Of a stretch of DNA of 64,000 nucleotides, positions 33,747 to 43,479 are shown piece by piece. The stretch is from Sulfitobacter delicatus (GTDB lineage: Bacteria; Pseudomonadota; Alphaproteobacteria; Rhodobacterales; Rhodobacteraceae). The stretch is taken from the NCBI RefSeq assembly GCF_900102535.1, contig NZ_FNBP01000002.1, positions 461,138-525,137 of the forward strand, written 5' to 3'. Position 1 is the first letter of the stretch, and every line of letters begins with the position of its first letter. Under the pieces are notes generated by a model, which ran no database searches, was not told where the DNA came from, and was given only the letters and a program-made list of their open reading frames with translations. Both the position numbers and the translations under genes were made by a program.

Positions 33747-34619
33747 ATGACAAACACGAAAATCGCCGTGATCGGCGGCTCCGGCATCTATGACATTAAT
33801 GGGCTGCAGAACCCAGATTGGGTCACGGTTGAGACGCCATGGGGCGCGCCGTCGGATCAGGTGCTGACGGGGTCGCTCGATGGGGTCGAAATGGTGTTCT
33901 TGCCGCGCCACGGGCGGGGGCATGTGCATACGCCGACCTCGGTGCCCTACCGCGCCAATATCGATGCGCTGAAGCGGTTGGGCTGTACGGATGTGATCAG
34001 CGTCTCGGCCTGCGGGTCGTTTCGCGAGGAAATGGCGCCGGGGGATTTTGTCATCGTCGATCAGTTCATCGACCGGACGATGGCGCGGGAGAAGAGCTTT
34101 TTCGGGCCGGGCTGCGTGGCGCATGTCAGCGTGGCGCATCCGACCTGCCCGCGCCTGAGCGATGCCTGCGAGACTGCCGCGCGGGACGCGGGCATCAATG
34201 TGCATCGCGGCGGCACCTATCTGGCGATGGAGGGGCCGCAGTTCTCGACCTTGGCCGAGTCCAAGATGTACCGCGAAAGCTGGGGCGCGGATGTGATTGG
34301 CATGACCAATATGCCGGAGGCGAAATTGGCCCGCGAGGCGGAGCTTTGTTATGCTTCCGTCGCGATGATCACCGATTATGACAGCTGGCATCCGGAGCAC
34401 GGGGAAGTGGATGTGACGCAGATCATCGCGACTTTGATGGGCAATGCGGACAAGGGGCGCTCGATGGTTGCGCGTCTGCCGGCGCTGTTGGGGGCCGAGC
34501 GCGCGCCCTGTCCGCATGGTTGTGACCGGGCGTTGGAGTTTGCGATCCTGACCCAGCCGGATGCGCGGGATCCGGGACTGGTGGCGAAATTGGATGCTGT
34601 GGCGGGGCGGATGCTCTGA
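33747..34619 (+). CDS. mtnP: S-methyl-5'-thioadenosine phosphorylase
   Basis: 290 residues. KIAVIGGSGIYDINGL and FLPRHGRGHVHTPTSVPYRANIDALKRLGC are the phosphate and purine sites; GGTYLAMEGPQFSTLAES followed by GMTNMPEAKLAREAELCYA is the PNP/MTAP family-2 signature. It splits methylthioadenosine into adenine and methylthioribose-1-phosphate. The next gene, apt, salvages the adenine released, so the pair forms a logical module although 159 bp and a hairpin lie between them. Confidence 0.95.
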   Translation: MTNTKIAVIGGSGIYDINGLQNPDWVTVETPWGAPSDQVLTGSLDGVEMVFLPRHGRGHVHTPTSVPYRANIDALKRLGCTDVISVSACGSFREEMAPGDFVIVDQFIDRTMAREKSFFGPGCVAHVSVAHPTCPRLSDACETAARDAGINVHRGGTYLAMEGPQFSTLAESKMYRESWGADVIGMTNMPEAKLAREAELCYASVAMITDYDSWHPEHGEVDVTQIIATLMGNADKGRSMVARLPALLGAERAPCPHGCDRALEFAILTQPDARDPGLVAKLDAVAGRML

Positions 34620-34676
34620 ACGCGGGTGGTGCCGTGTGGGGCTGACTGCGGACGGTATTTGAGAAAGGATGAAGGG

Positions 34677-34700
34677 AGGGGGGCGGTAGTCCCCCTTTTT
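34677..34700 (+). terminator. Terminator after mtnP
   Basis: A stem of G (34678-34682) with CCCCC (34691-34695) around loop GCGGTAGT is followed by TTTTT. It separates mtnP from apt, so apt probably has its own promoter. Confidence 0.65.
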
Positions 34701-34778
34701 GGTCGGGCGCGGATTGGGGTTTGCGCCGGGGGTGCGGCGCGCTATGACGGGTCGGGTTGAAATACGCGGAAGGGCGGC

Positions 34779-35309
34779 ATGAAACAGGTTCAGGACTATA
34801 TTCGCACGATTGTCGATTTCCCGCATGAGGGGATCATGTTTCGGGACGTGACGACGCTCTTTGCCGATCCGCGTGGGTTTCGCATGGCGATTGACCAGAT
34901 GCTGCATCCCTATGCGGGGATCGCGATTGATAAGGTCGTCGGGCTTGAGGCCCGTGGGTTTATTCTGGGCGGGGCGATTGCGCATCAGTTGAGCGTTGGC
35001 TTTGTGCCGATCCGCAAGAAGGGCAAGCTGCCCGGTACCGTGATCAGTCAGGACTATAAGCTCGAGTATGGCGAGGCGATTGTTGAGTTGCATGATGATG
35101 CAATCGAGCCGGGCGAGAAGGTTCTGGTGGTTGACGATCTGCTGGCTACCGGCGGCACGGCGGAGGCTGGGATCAAGCTGATCGAGCGTTTAGGCGGCGA
35201 GATCGTGTCTTGCGCCTTTATCATCGATTTGCCGGAACTGGGCGGGCGCAAGCGGTTGGAAGCGCTTGGCAAAGAGGTCCATGCGCTTTGTGCCTTTGAT
35301 GGGCTTTGA
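34779..35309 (+). CDS. apt: Adenine phosphoribosyltransferase
   Basis: 176 residues. The PRPP-binding motif [20 protein letters not shown] (about 111-130) is intact. The N-terminal [22 protein letters not shown] and [16 protein letters not shown] are the usual APRT segments. It converts adenine and PRPP to AMP in the cytoplasm, recycling adenine from MtnP. GGAAGGGCGG precedes the ATG. Confidence 0.96.
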   Translation: MKQVQDYIRTIVDFPHEGIMFRDVTTLFADPRGFRMAIDQMLHPYAGIAIDKVVGLEARGFILGGAIAHQLSVGFVPIRKKGKLPGTVISQDYKLEYGEAIVELHDDAIEPGEKVLVVDDLLATGGTAEAGIKLIERLGGEIVSCAFIIDLPELGGRKRLEALGKEVHALCAFDGL

Positions 35310-35312
35310 CCT

Positions 35313-36728
35313 CTAACCGCGCAGGACGGCGCCGGGGTTCATGATGCCCTTCGGGTCAAGTGCTGCCTTGATGGCGCGCATGGCGGCGAGTTTGGCGGGG
35401 TCGCCGTAGCGTTCGAGGTCGTCGACTTTGATGCGGCCCACGCCGTGTTCGGCGCTGAAGGACCCGCCCAATTCATGGACAAGGTCGTGGACGAGCCGTT
35501 TGACGGCGTCGCGCTGGTCTTCGTAGTCGGCGCGGGTTTTGCCCGGCGCGGGGAAGACGTTGTAATGCAGGTTGCCGTCGCCGACGTGGCCGAAGCAGTT
35601 GATGCGGAAGTCGCCTAGGGCGTTGAGGGCTTCGGTGGCGCGGGTGATGAATTCGGGGATTGCGCCCAAAGGCACGGAGATGTCGTGGCTGGAGACCGAG
35701 CCGATCAGGCGGTTGGCTTCGGGGATGGTTTCGCGGATGGTCCAGAAGTCTTGGGCCTGTTGGGCGTTTTGCGCGATGAGGCCGTCTGAGACGAGGCCCG
35801 CTTCCAAAGCAGCAGCGAAGAGGGTTTCGAGGGCGGCGCCGGTGTCGATCTCGCCCGGCGTACCAATCTCGATCAGGACGGACCATTCGGGGGGGCTGAC
35901 GAAGGGTTGCCGGGTTTTGGGCAGGGTTTCATTAAGGAAATCGTAACCTTGGCGATGCATCAATTCGAAAGCGCTGATCATTTCGCCCATGTGGTCGCGC
36001 GCCAGTGACAGCAGCGACAGCGCGGCGGCGGGGCTGTCGACCACCAGAAGCGCCGTGCCGCTGCGGGCGGGGCGGGCGTAGAGTTTGAGGGCGGCGGCGG
36101 TGATGATGCCGAGCGTGCCTTCGGCGCCGATGAGCAGGTGGCGCAGATCGTAGCCGGTGTTGTTCTTACGCAGGCGGGTGAGGCCGTGCCAGATCTGGCC
36201 GTCGGGCAGGACGGCTTCGAGGCCGAGGCAGAGGTCGCGGGCGTTGCCGTAGCGCAGCACGCCGGTGCCGCCAGCGTTGGTCGAGAGCGTGCCGCCGATG
36301 CGGGCGGTGCCTTCGGCGGCAAGCGACAGCGGGAAGAGGCGGTTGGCGTCTTCGGCTGCGGTTTGGACGTCGGCGAGGATGACACCGGCTTCGGCGACCA
36401 TGACGTTCTCTTCGGGCAGCACGGCGCGGATGCGATTGAGGCGTTCGAGCGACAGGATCAGGGGCGCGGGACCGTCGCTGCTGATCTGGCCACCGACGAG
36501 GCCGGTGCCGCCGCCGTATGGGACGACAGGCACGCGGGCGGCATTGGCGGCGCGGATCAGGGTGGCAACTTGCTCGGTGTCACGCGGCAGGGCCAATAGA
36601 CCGCCCTGCCCGGCATAGCGGCCTCGGGGTTCTTCGAGGTGGCGTGGCTCGGGGCTGCGCAGCATGTCATCGGGCAGCTGGGCGCGCAGGGTGTCGGCGA
36701 AGGCGGTGTCGGCGGGGTTGAGTGTCAT
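35313..36728 (-). CDS. FAD-binding (VAO-type) oxidoreductase, glycolate oxidase/D-lactate dehydrogenase-like
   Basis: 471 residues from the ATG at 36728. The N-terminal FAD-binding PCMH domain shows VPVVPYGGGTGLVGGQ (about 72-87) and LSTNAGGTGVLRYGNARDLCLGLEAVLPDG. The C-terminal cap (FAD-linked oxidase C) has INCFGHVGDGNLHYNVFPAPG and FSAEHGVGRIK, which hold the substrate and metal-binding His residues. This is the GlcD/D2HGDH-like group that oxidises D-2-hydroxy acids (D-lactate, glycolate, D-2-hydroxyglutarate); the substrate is not decided. Convergent with apt, 3 bp apart. Confidence 0.9.
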   Translation of the reverse strand: MTLNPADTAFADTLRAQLPDDMLRSPEPRHLEEPRGRYAGQGGLLALPRDTEQVATLIRAANAARVPVVPYGGGTGLVGGQISSDGPAPLILSLERLNRIRAVLPEENVMVAEAGVILADVQTAAEDANRLFPLSLAAEGTARIGGTLSTNAGGTGVLRYGNARDLCLGLEAVLPDGQIWHGLTRLRKNNTGYDLRHLLIGAEGTLGIITAAALKLYARPARSGTALLVVDSPAAALSLLSLARDHMGEMISAFELMHRQGYDFLNETLPKTRQPFVSPPEWSVLIEIGTPGEIDTGAALETLFAAALEAGLVSDGLIAQNAQQAQDFWTIRETIPEANRLIGSVSSHDISVPLGAIPEFITRATEALNALGDFRINCFGHVGDGNLHYNVFPAPGKTRADYEDQRDAVKRLVHDLVHELGGSFSAEHGVGRIKVDDLERYGDPAKLAAMRAIKAALDPKGIMNPGAVLRG

Positions 36729-36884
36729 AGTGTCTTGATCCTGCGCGAGGCGAGAGGATGCAAGGGTAAAGCGTTGCGCGGGCCTGCGGACGTGTTTTGC
36801 CAAGATTTTAGTTAGGGGGAATCTTGGGCGCGAAGAATTGATCTATCAACGGGTTAAGCTGGCGTGCACCGCCCCGCTTGAACG

Positions 36885-37469
36885 TTAACCCACATCCGTG
36901 CGGCCGCGTCGGTCCTTGCGGAGGGCGGCATAGAGCACATGGGTGCGCCAGCGGCCGTCAATTTGCAGGTAGCTTTGCGCTACGCCTTCGTATTTAAAGC
37001 CGGATTTCTCGAGCAGTCCGCGTGATGCTTGGTTTTCCGGCAGGCAGGCGGCTTCGATGCGTGACAAGTCAAGACGGGTGAAAGCCTGATGCACCGTCGC
37101 TTCGATCGCCTCGCGCATGTAGCCTTGGCGGGCGAAGGGTTCGCCCGTCCAATAGCCGAGCGTGCCGGATTGTGCGGGGCCGCGGCGGATGTTGTCGAGG
37201 GTGATCGCGCCGACGAGGTTTTGGTCGCTGCGGCGGATCAGGAACAGCGGCATGGCGTTGCCGGAGGATACCGAGCGCTGCGCCCAGTAGACGCGGTTGG
37301 TGAAGGCCTTGCGGGTCAAGTGATCCTCAGCCCAAGTTGGCTCCCACGGGCGCAGGTAGTCGTTGCTGGCGCGGCGCAGAGCGGACCAGGCGCGGAAATC
37401 GGCGTGGATTGGCGGACGCAGGGTCAGCCGTTCGGTTTCGATCCGCAGTTTGCGTCGGCCCAGCAGCAT
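36885..37469 (-). CDS. GNAT acetyltransferase, RimJ/RimL type
   Basis: 194 residues. IETERLTLRPPIHADFRAWSALRRAS is the typical N-terminal RimJ/L entry; GTLGYWTGEPFARQGYMREAIEATVHQAFTRLDLSRIEAACLPENQASRGLLEKSGFKYEGV is the acetyl-CoA region. It acetylates protein N-termini or another amine. Its start overlaps the stop of the upstream M16 peptidase gene by one base (TGATG), so it belongs to that operon with thrC. Confidence 0.88.
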   Translation of the reverse strand: MLLGRRKLRIETERLTLRPPIHADFRAWSALRRASNDYLRPWEPTWAEDHLTRKAFTNRVYWAQRSVSSGNAMPLFLIRRSDQNLVGAITLDNIRRGPAQSGTLGYWTGEPFARQGYMREAIEATVHQAFTRLDLSRIEAACLPENQASRGLLEKSGFKYEGVAQSYLQIDGRWRTHVLYAALRKDRRGRTDVG

Positions 37470-38731
37470 CAGGCGGCGCGTCTGTTGTGCAGGTCGTCTA
37501 GCGTCGGTGCGGCGTCGACGGGGCCGTAGAGCGCCAGCGCTGCCGGGGCTTGGGTGGCCATGCGTTCGGCAAAATCGCGCACGTCGCCGGTGGTGACGGC
37601 GTCGATCTGGGCCACGGTTTCTTCCAGTGGGGGGATACGGTCCCAGATCTGGATCAGGCGGGCCAGACGTTCGGCGCGGTTCGAGGGGCTTTCAAGGCCC
37701 ATGAGCAACCCGGCTTTCATCTGCGCGCGGGCGCGGGCGACTTCGGCGGGGGACATGTCGGAGGCGGCGCGTTTCATCTCATCGATGGTGATATTGGCCA
37801 GTTCGGGCAGTTGCTCGGCGCTGGTGCCGGCGTAGATCGTCGTCATCCCGGTGTCGGCATAGGCGCCGGCTTGGGCAAAGATGGTGTAGCAGAGGCCGCG
37901 GTTCTCGCGGATTTCTTGGAACAGGCGCGAGGACATGCCGCCACCAAGGGCCGAGGCGTAGATTTGCGCGATGTAAATGTCATCGGAGCGGTAGCCGGGG
38001 CTTTCAAACCCCAGGGCGAAATGCGCCTGTTCGAGCTGTTTGACCTGCCGGAACTCACCGCCGCCAAAGCGGGCGCTGTCGATCTGGTAGAGTTTCTTCG
38101 AGGGCATGTCGCCAAAGAGGTTTTCCGCCAGTTTGACGATCTTGTCGTGGTCCACGGCACCGGCGGCCGACAGAATCATCTGCTCGGGGCCGTAGTGGTC
38201 AGCGATGAAGAGTTTCAGATCGTCGCGGGAGAAGGCCGAGACACGCTCGCTTGGTCCAAGGATGGTGCGGCCGATGGGCTGGTCGGGATAGGCTTGCTCT
38301 TGCAGCCAATCGAAGATCACGTCGTCGGGCGTGTCGAGCGCTTGGCCGATCTCTTGCAGGATCACACCGCGTTCGACTTCAACCTCCGAAGGGTCAAGCA
38401 CCGGGTTGCGCAGGATGTCGGCGATCACATCAAGGCCAAGCGCCACGTCGTTTTCCAGCACGCGGGCGTAATAGGCGGTGACTTCCCGCGAGGTATAAGC
38501 GTTGATATAGCCGCCCACGTCTTCGATGGCCTCGGCGATTTGCAGCGAGGAGCGGGTCGCGGTGCCTTTGAAGGCCATATGCTCAAGGAAATGCGCGATG
38601 CCGTTTTGCTGCGGGGTTTCGTGGCGTGCGCCGGCGTTCACCCAGACGCCGATGGCCGAGGAGGCCATGCCGTCCATCTTTTCGGTGACGATGCGAAAGC
38701 CGTTTGGCAATGTGGTCTGATTCAAGCTCAC
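37469..38731 (-). CDS. M16 family zinc processing peptidase
   Basis: 420 residues. The inverted zinc motif HFLEH (47-51) and the third ligand Glu in EVERGVILQEIGQALD (near 125) are intact, so it is an active beta-type (PqqL/MPP-beta-like) member. ASALGGGMSSRLFQEIRENRGLCY near residue 255 is the family's C-terminal signature. It is the middle gene of thrC-M16-rimJ, overlapping both neighbours by 4 and 1 bases. The physiological substrate is not known in this order. Confidence 0.93.
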   Translation of the reverse strand: MSLNQTTLPNGFRIVTEKMDGMASSAIGVWVNAGARHETPQQNGIAHFLEHMAFKGTATRSSLQIAEAIEDVGGYINAYTSREVTAYYARVLENDVALGLDVIADILRNPVLDPSEVEVERGVILQEIGQALDTPDDVIFDWLQEQAYPDQPIGRTILGPSERVSAFSRDDLKLFIADHYGPEQMILSAAGAVDHDKIVKLAENLFGDMPSKKLYQIDSARFGGGEFRQVKQLEQAHFALGFESPGYRSDDIYIAQIYASALGGGMSSRLFQEIRENRGLCYTIFAQAGAYADTGMTTIYAGTSAEQLPELANITIDEMKRAASDMSPAEVARARAQMKAGLLMGLESPSNRAERLARLIQIWDRIPPLEETVAQIDAVTTGDVRDFAERMATQAPAALALYGPVDAAPTLDDLHNRRAA

Positions 38732-40116
38732 GCGGGGAGGTTTCCTTTGATATGCGCTTTCAGCGCGTCGAGGTCATTGGGCAGCCGGGTGAAACGCTCT
38801 TCGCGGTCGAAAAGGTCCGACATGCGGGGCGGTAGGGCTGGGCGGATGCCGGTGGCCGCCTCTACAGCGTCAGGGAATTTTGCCGGGTGGGCGGTGGCGA
38901 GGGTGACCATCGGGGTGGCCGCGTCGCGCTGCTCGTCCGCGACTTTCACGCCAACGGCGGAATGCGGGCAGAGCAACTCGCCCGTGGTGCGGCGGCGGTC
39001 GGCGATGGTGGCACTGGTTTCCTCTTCCGAGGCGCGGCCTGAGCGGTAGATCTCGGCCAAAGCCTGCATCGCGCCTTGGGAGACGTCGAAACCGCCCTGC
39101 CCCAACTCGTCCATCAGTTGCGCCACGGCACCGGCGTCGCGGTCGTAGGCGTCGAAGAGGGCGCGTTCGAAATTGGAGGAGACTTGGATGTCCATCGAGG
39201 GGCTGATCGAAGGCGTTACGCCGCCTTTGTGATAGCCCTGCCCCGAGAGGCAGCGGTGCAGGATGTCGTTCTGGTTGGTGGCGACGACCAGATCGGCGAT
39301 GGGCAGGCCCATGCGTTTGGCGATGTAGCCTGCGAAGATGTCGCCGAAGTTGCCGGTGGGGACCGTGAAGCTGATTTCACGCGCCGGAGCGCCGAGGCTG
39401 GTGGCGGCGGTGAAGTAGTAAACCACCTGCGCCAGCACGCGGCCCCAGTTGATCGAGTTCACGCCCGCCAGCCGCACCGAATCGCGGAAGTCGAAGTCGT
39501 TGAACATATCTTTGAGGCGCGCTTGGCAGTCGTCGAAATCGCCGTCGATGGCCAGCGCGTGGACGTTGGATTCCGACGGCGTGGTCATCTGGCGGCGCTG
39601 TACATCCGAGACCCGGCCATGCGGGTAGAGAATGAAGACGTCAACGTTATCCAGCCCCTTGAAGGCTTCGATCGCAGCCGAGCCAGTGTCGCCCGATGTC
39701 GCGCCGACGATGGTGACGCGCTCGCCCTTGCGGCCCAGAGCGGCTTGGAACATCTGGCCGATGAGTTGCATGGCGAAGTCTTTGAACGCCAGTGTCGGGC
39801 CGTGGAACAGTTCCAGCAGGAAGTGGTTCGGCGCGAGTTGGACCAGAGGCGCGCGGGCGGTGTGCTCGAACCCAGCATAGGCGCGGGCGATGATGGCGCG
39901 GAATTCGTCGTCAGTGAAGGTCTCGCCGATAAAGGGGCGCATGACGGTGAAGGCGACCTCTTCGTAGCTTTGGCCCTGCATGGCCGCGATCTGGTCCGCG
40001 CTGAGTGTCGGAATGGTTTCGGGCACATAGAGCCCGCCGTCACGGGCGAGGCCGGTCAGCATGGCTTCTTCGAAGGACAGGACGGGGGCGGAGCCACGGG
40101 TGGAGATATAGCGCAT
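38728..40116 (-). CDS. thrC: Threonine synthase
   Basis: 462 residues. The PLP Lys lies in FHGPTLAFKDFAMQLIGQM (about 108-126), and GATSGDTGSAAIEAF and VPTGNFGDIFAGY are the cofactor phosphate and substrate loops. It is the long, group-II form typical of proteobacteria. It makes threonine from O-phosphohomoserine. It lies just below surf1 (4 bp between) and above the M16 peptidase gene (ATGA overlap), an order conserved in Rhodobacteraceae. Confidence 0.96.
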   Translation of the reverse strand: MRYISTRGSAPVLSFEEAMLTGLARDGGLYVPETIPTLSADQIAAMQGQSYEEVAFTVMRPFIGETFTDDEFRAIIARAYAGFEHTARAPLVQLAPNHFLLELFHGPTLAFKDFAMQLIGQMFQAALGRKGERVTIVGATSGDTGSAAIEAFKGLDNVDVFILYPHGRVSDVQRRQMTTPSESNVHALAIDGDFDDCQARLKDMFNDFDFRDSVRLAGVNSINWGRVLAQVVYYFTAATSLGAPAREISFTVPTGNFGDIFAGYIAKRMGLPIADLVVATNQNDILHRCLSGQGYHKGGVTPSISPSMDIQVSSNFERALFDAYDRDAGAVAQLMDELGQGGFDVSQGAMQALAEIYRSGRASEEETSATIADRRRTTGELLCPHSAVGVKVADEQRDAATPMVTLATAHPAKFPDAVEAATGIRPALPPRMSDLFDREERFTRLPNDLDALKAHIKGNLPA

Positions 40117-40120
40117 GGGG

Positions 40121-40807
40121 TCAGTCGACTTTCGGCGTTGCAGGGGCGCGGCGGCGGCGCAGGAACAGGACGGTCATCGCCAGCCAGATGGCGGCGAGGG
40201 AAAACCAGGTGATCACATATTGCAAGTGATCGTTGGGGATGCGGGCGGTATCAACAGGCAGCGGCGTGATCTTGGGGTCCGGGCCGGTGCCGTCGCGGGC
40301 GACGACGAGGAGCGGTTCGGTGTCGAGGGTTTGAGCCATTAGCGGCACGTTGCGGGCGAACCAGATGTTGCCTTGGGTGTCCGGCTCGGGGGTGAAGCTG
40401 TCGACCTCTTGGGGCCATTGCAGGTTGCCGGTGAGCGTGGCGGGGCCTTGGGGGTTGATCGTCTCTTTGTTCTGCGTCGGCGTGAAGCCGAGATCGACGA
40501 GGATGCGCCGACCACCTTCCAGCGTCATGGGCGCGATGACACGGTAGCCTGCCCCCTTTTGCTTTTGGCTGACCAGCACATGCAGCGCTTCGGCCCCGAC
40601 CTCTCCGGTCACGGTGACGGGTAGATAGGCGTCGGCCTCGGGATCAGGATCGCTGGGCAGGTCCACCGGCGTGGCAGTGATGCGGGCGTTGATGTCGGCG
40701 ATGATCGCTTCTTTTTCAGCCAGCCGCTGCACCTGCCATAGGCCGAGCCACACGAGAATCGCTGCCCCGCCAAGACCGACGATGATGAAGAACAGGCTGC
40801 GCCGCAT
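40121..40807 (-). CDS. SURF1 family cytochrome oxidase assembly protein
   Basis: 228 residues with a membrane helix at each end (FFIIVGLGGAAILVWLGLWQVQRL near 6-29; YVITWFSLAAIWLAMTVLFLRRRR near the C-terminus) and a periplasmic domain between. GLWQVQRL..K and the C-terminal ARIPNDHLQYVITWFSLA are SURF1 signatures. It helps haem a insertion into oxidase subunit I. Last gene of the ctaC-ctaB-coxF-ctaG-ctaE-surf1 run, after a hairpin following ctaE. Confidence 0.92.
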   Translation of the reverse strand: MRRSLFFIIVGLGGAAILVWLGLWQVQRLAEKEAIIADINARITATPVDLPSDPDPEADAYLPVTVTGEVGAEALHVLVSQKQKGAGYRVIAPMTLEGGRRILVDLGFTPTQNKETINPQGPATLTGNLQWPQEVDSFTPEPDTQGNIWFARNVPLMAQTLDTEPLLVVARDGTGPDPKITPLPVDTARIPNDHLQYVITWFSLAAIWLAMTVLFLRRRRAPATPKVD

Positions 40808-40830
40808 GCGAATCTCTCTGGCTGAAACGA

Positions 40831-40866
40831 CAAACGCGCGAAGAGGGCTTCGCGCGTTTGGTTTTT
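40831..40866. terminator. Bidirectional-type terminator hairpin between ctaE and surf1
   Basis: Perfect 13-bp stem (40831-40843 with 40848-40860), 4-nt loop AGGG, T-rich flank GTTTTT on the plus side and a weaker TCGTTT on the minus side. Transcription of the cta genes runs on the minus strand, so it may attenuate read-through from ctaE into surf1 and thrC. Confidence 0.7.
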
Positions 40867-40902
40867 AGTGGTGTAGGGCGCGGATGCAACCCCGGCCGTC
40901 AA

Positions 40903-41709
40903 TCAGGGCGTGCCCCACATGTAGACGGCGAAGAAGAGGAACAGCCAGACCACGTCAACGAAGTGCCAGTACCAAGCCGCCGCCTCGAAGCCGACGTGGC
41001 GTTCGGGGGTGAAGTGGCCACGCATGGCGCGCAGCAGGCAGATGAAGAGGAAGATCGTGCCGATCACCACGTGGAAGCCGTGGAAGCCTGTCGCCATGAA
41101 GAAGCTCGAGAAATACATGTCGCCGCCGAAGGTCCAGTCATCATGGACCAGCAACTCGTAGTATTCGTAGGCCTGAAGCGCGGTGAAAAGCACGCCCAAC
41201 ACAACGGCGATGGCCAGACCGGTGACCAAGTCCTTGCGGTTGTTCTCATGCGCCAGCGCATGGTGCGCCCATGTCACGGCACAGCCCGACAGCAGCAGCA
41301 CCAGCGTGTTGATCAGCGGCAGGTGGAAAGCGTCAACCGCGTGGATCTCGGGCTTCATGTATTCTGTCCCGGCGTATTCATACATCGGGTAGAGCGCCTG
41401 CTTGAAGAAGGACCAGAACCACGCGACGAAGAACATCACTTCGGACATGATGAACAGGATGAAACCATAGCGCAGGCCGATACGGACAACGCCAGTGTGA
41501 TCGCCCACTTCGCTTTCGGTCACGACTTCGGACCACCATGCGAACATCACGTAAAGCGTGGCCACCAGGCCGCCGAGGAAGACATAGGGCGTCACACCAT
41601 GCATCCAGAGCACGGCGCCGCCCAGCATGGCAAAGCCGCCCAGCGAGCCCAGCAGCGGCCAGCTTGATGGGGCTAGAATATGGTAGTCGTGGTTCTTTGC
41701 ATGGGCCAT
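40903..41709 (-). CDS. ctaE: Cytochrome c oxidase subunit III
   Basis: 268 residues from the ATG at 41709. Seven hydrophobic helices. Family motifs include [22 protein letters not shown] at the start, [66 protein letters not shown] and [23 protein letters not shown]. It is a core membrane subunit of the aa3 oxidase. Downstream of ctaG by 35 bp. Subunit I is not in the window, as is usual in this order. Confidence 0.96.
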   Translation of the reverse strand: MAHAKNHDYHILAPSSWPLLGSLGGFAMLGGAVLWMHGVTPYVFLGGLVATLYVMFAWWSEVVTESEVGDHTGVVRIGLRYGFILFIMSEVMFFVAWFWSFFKQALYPMYEYAGTEYMKPEIHAVDAFHLPLINTLVLLLSGCAVTWAHHALAHENNRKDLVTGLAIAVVLGVLFTALQAYEYYELLVHDDWTFGGDMYFSSFFMATGFHGFHVVIGTIFLFICLLRAMRGHFTPERHVGFEAAAWYWHFVDVVWLFLFFAVYMWGTP

Positions 41710-41744
41710 GGTTTCGGGTCCCTCACCTTTGTTCAATCAGGTCG

Positions 41745-42320
41745 TTAATTGGTTGTTGTGGCGCTGTCCTGATCGAGGGCGGCATAGCCTTCGGGCAGGT
41801 CAATTTCGTAGAATGTATAAGACAGTGTGATGGTATGTACAAACTTCCCATCGCGGTCGTTGACCATTTCAGGATCAACAAAGAAGCTTACCGGCATCTG
41901 CACCCGTTCGCCCGGTGCAAGCACCTGTTCGGTAAAACAGAAGCAGTCGATCTTCTCAAAGAAGGCCCCGGCGGTATAGGGCGTCACGTTATAGCTCGCC
42001 TGCCCCGCCACCGGTTTGTCGGTGGGGTTGTAGGCTTCATAGAAGGCCAATGCAGTCTCACCGATGCGGACTTCCATTTCGCGGACCACGGGCTTGAACT
42101 CCCACGGCATGCCGTCGTTCAGTGAGCCGTCGAAACGCACTTTGACCGTCTGGTCCAGCACTTCGCCGTCAGATGCGCTGACCTGTCCCGGCGTGCCGCC
42201 AAAGCCGGTGACCCGGCAGAACCAGTCGTAAAACGGCACGGAGGCCCATGCCAGACCGCCCATCAGCACCACAACGCTGACGGTTTGCATCACTGTTTTC
42301 TGAGGACCGGAAAGCGCCAT
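41745..42320 (-). CDS. ctaG: Cytochrome c oxidase assembly protein CtaG/Cox11
   Basis: 191 residues. One N-terminal membrane helix (TVMQTVSVVVLMGGLAWASVPFYDWFCRVTGFGGT) anchors a periplasmic copper-binding Ig-like domain. The CFCF-type motif is KIDCFCFTEQVL near residue 125, the Cu(I) site that delivers copper to CuB of subunit I. Its ATG overlaps the stop of coxF (TAATG), and ctaE follows. Confidence 0.95.
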   Translation of the reverse strand: MALSGPQKTVMQTVSVVVLMGGLAWASVPFYDWFCRVTGFGGTPGQVSASDGEVLDQTVKVRFDGSLNDGMPWEFKPVVREMEVRIGETALAFYEAYNPTDKPVAGQASYNVTPYTAGAFFEKIDCFCFTEQVLAPGERVQMPVSFFVDPEMVNDRDGKFVHTITLSYTFYEIDLPEGYAALDQDSATTTN

Positions 42321-42487
42321 TACTGTGTCACCTCACGTTGGTTGGGCGGCAGCTCAAAGTCGGTTTGCGTAATTTTGACATAAGTCAGCGCCATAATCAG
42401 CACCACAAAAGCTGCCAGCATCAGGCCGACACCGACATTGCGGCCCCGGCGGCGTTGGTGCAGTTCATGCTCAGGACGAAAGCTCAT
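42320..42487 (-). CDS. coxF: Small membrane protein between ctaB and ctaG (CoxF-like)
   Basis: 55 residues, too short for usual ORF cut-offs. It reads [17 protein letters not shown]..., then one hydrophobic helix (about 19-37, [17 protein letters not shown]) and ends VTQ. Its start overlaps the ctaB stop and its stop overlaps the ctaG start, each by a single base (TAATG twice), which is strong evidence that it is translated. A small gene at this place is typical of alphaproteobacterial cta operons and is annotated coxF in some. The role is presumed to be oxidase assembly. Confidence 0.82.
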   Translation of the reverse strand: MSFRPEHELHQRRRGRNVGVGLMLAAFVVLIMALTYVKITQTDFELPPNQREVTQ

Positions 42488-43422
42488 TACCAGCCCCCCA
42501 GACCAAAGGTGCGCAGGGCCGCTTCGCCCAAGATCGCGCCGAAATGCAAGAAAAGATAGGCCAGCGACAGGCGGAAGAACTTGCGCTCTTCGGCGTAGTC
42601 GTCGCCCTCGGCCATGACTTCGTCGCGGTTCCAGATGCGGTATGCGCCAATCAGGAAGGCAGCGTTCAGAACCAAGGCCACGGCGAAGTAGAAGATGCCG
42701 CCGATCGCGGTGAAGGCCGTACCAATCGCCAGCGCGGCCAGCAGAACGGTATAGACCAAGATATGAAGACGTGTTGCCGGGCGGCCGTGGGTCACGGTCA
42801 GCATCGGCACTTTGGCATCGTCATAGTCCGAGCGCATGAACAGGGCCAACGCCCAGAAATGCGGCGGCGTCCACATGAAGATCAGCGCGAACATCAGCCA
42901 TGCTTCGACCGAGAAGCTTCCTGTCGCGGCAACCCAACCGATTACCGGCGGGAAGGCCCCTGCGGCACCGCCGATGACGATGTTCTGCGGCGTTAGACGC
43001 TTGAGCCACATGGTATAGAAAACGGCGTAGAATAGAATTGTGAAGAGCAGCATCCCGGCAGCGAGCAAGTTCGTCGCCAGCCCCAGCATCATCACCGACA
43101 GGCCCGACAGCGCCACGCCAAGCGTCAGCGCTTCGCCCGGCTGGACACGGCCCGACGGGATCGGGCGGCCACGGGTGCGGCGCATTACGGCGTCGATGTC
43201 GGCGTCCCACCACATGTTGAGCGCGCCCGAAGCACCGCCGCCGATGGCGATGAACAGGATGGCCGAAAAGCCAACGACGGGGTTCACGGCCACAGGTGCG
43301 GCCAGCAGCCCCACCAGTGCAGTGAAAACGACCAGCGACATGACGCGCGGTTTCAGCAGGGCAAAGTAATCCCCCAGCTGTGCGTCGTACTCACTTGTCG
43401 GCGTATTGGTAATGTCAGTCAT
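42487..43422 (-). CDS. ctaB: Protohaem IX farnesyltransferase (haem O synthase)
   Basis: 311 residues, about eight or nine membrane helices, UbiA prenyltransferase family. The first Asp-rich motif is [23 protein letters not shown] (about 88-110) and the second is in [14 protein letters not shown]. It transfers the farnesyl group to haem b to make haem O for the terminal oxidase. Between ctaC (57 bp away) and coxF (1-bp overlap). Confidence 0.96.
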   Translation of the reverse strand: MTDITNTPTSEYDAQLGDYFALLKPRVMSLVVFTALVGLLAAPVAVNPVVGFSAILFIAIGGGASGALNMWWDADIDAVMRRTRGRPIPSGRVQPGEALTLGVALSGLSVMMLGLATNLLAAGMLLFTILFYAVFYTMWLKRLTPQNIVIGGAAGAFPPVIGWVAATGSFSVEAWLMFALIFMWTPPHFWALALFMRSDYDDAKVPMLTVTHGRPATRLHILVYTVLLAALAIGTAFTAIGGIFYFAVALVLNAAFLIGAYRIWNRDEVMAEGDDYAEERKFFRLSLAYLFLHFGAILGEAALRTFGLGGW

Positions 43423-43479
43423 CCCGAACCTTTCAGGTGGAACACGGGGCGGGCCAAATGCGCGCCCCGCGGAACGGAC

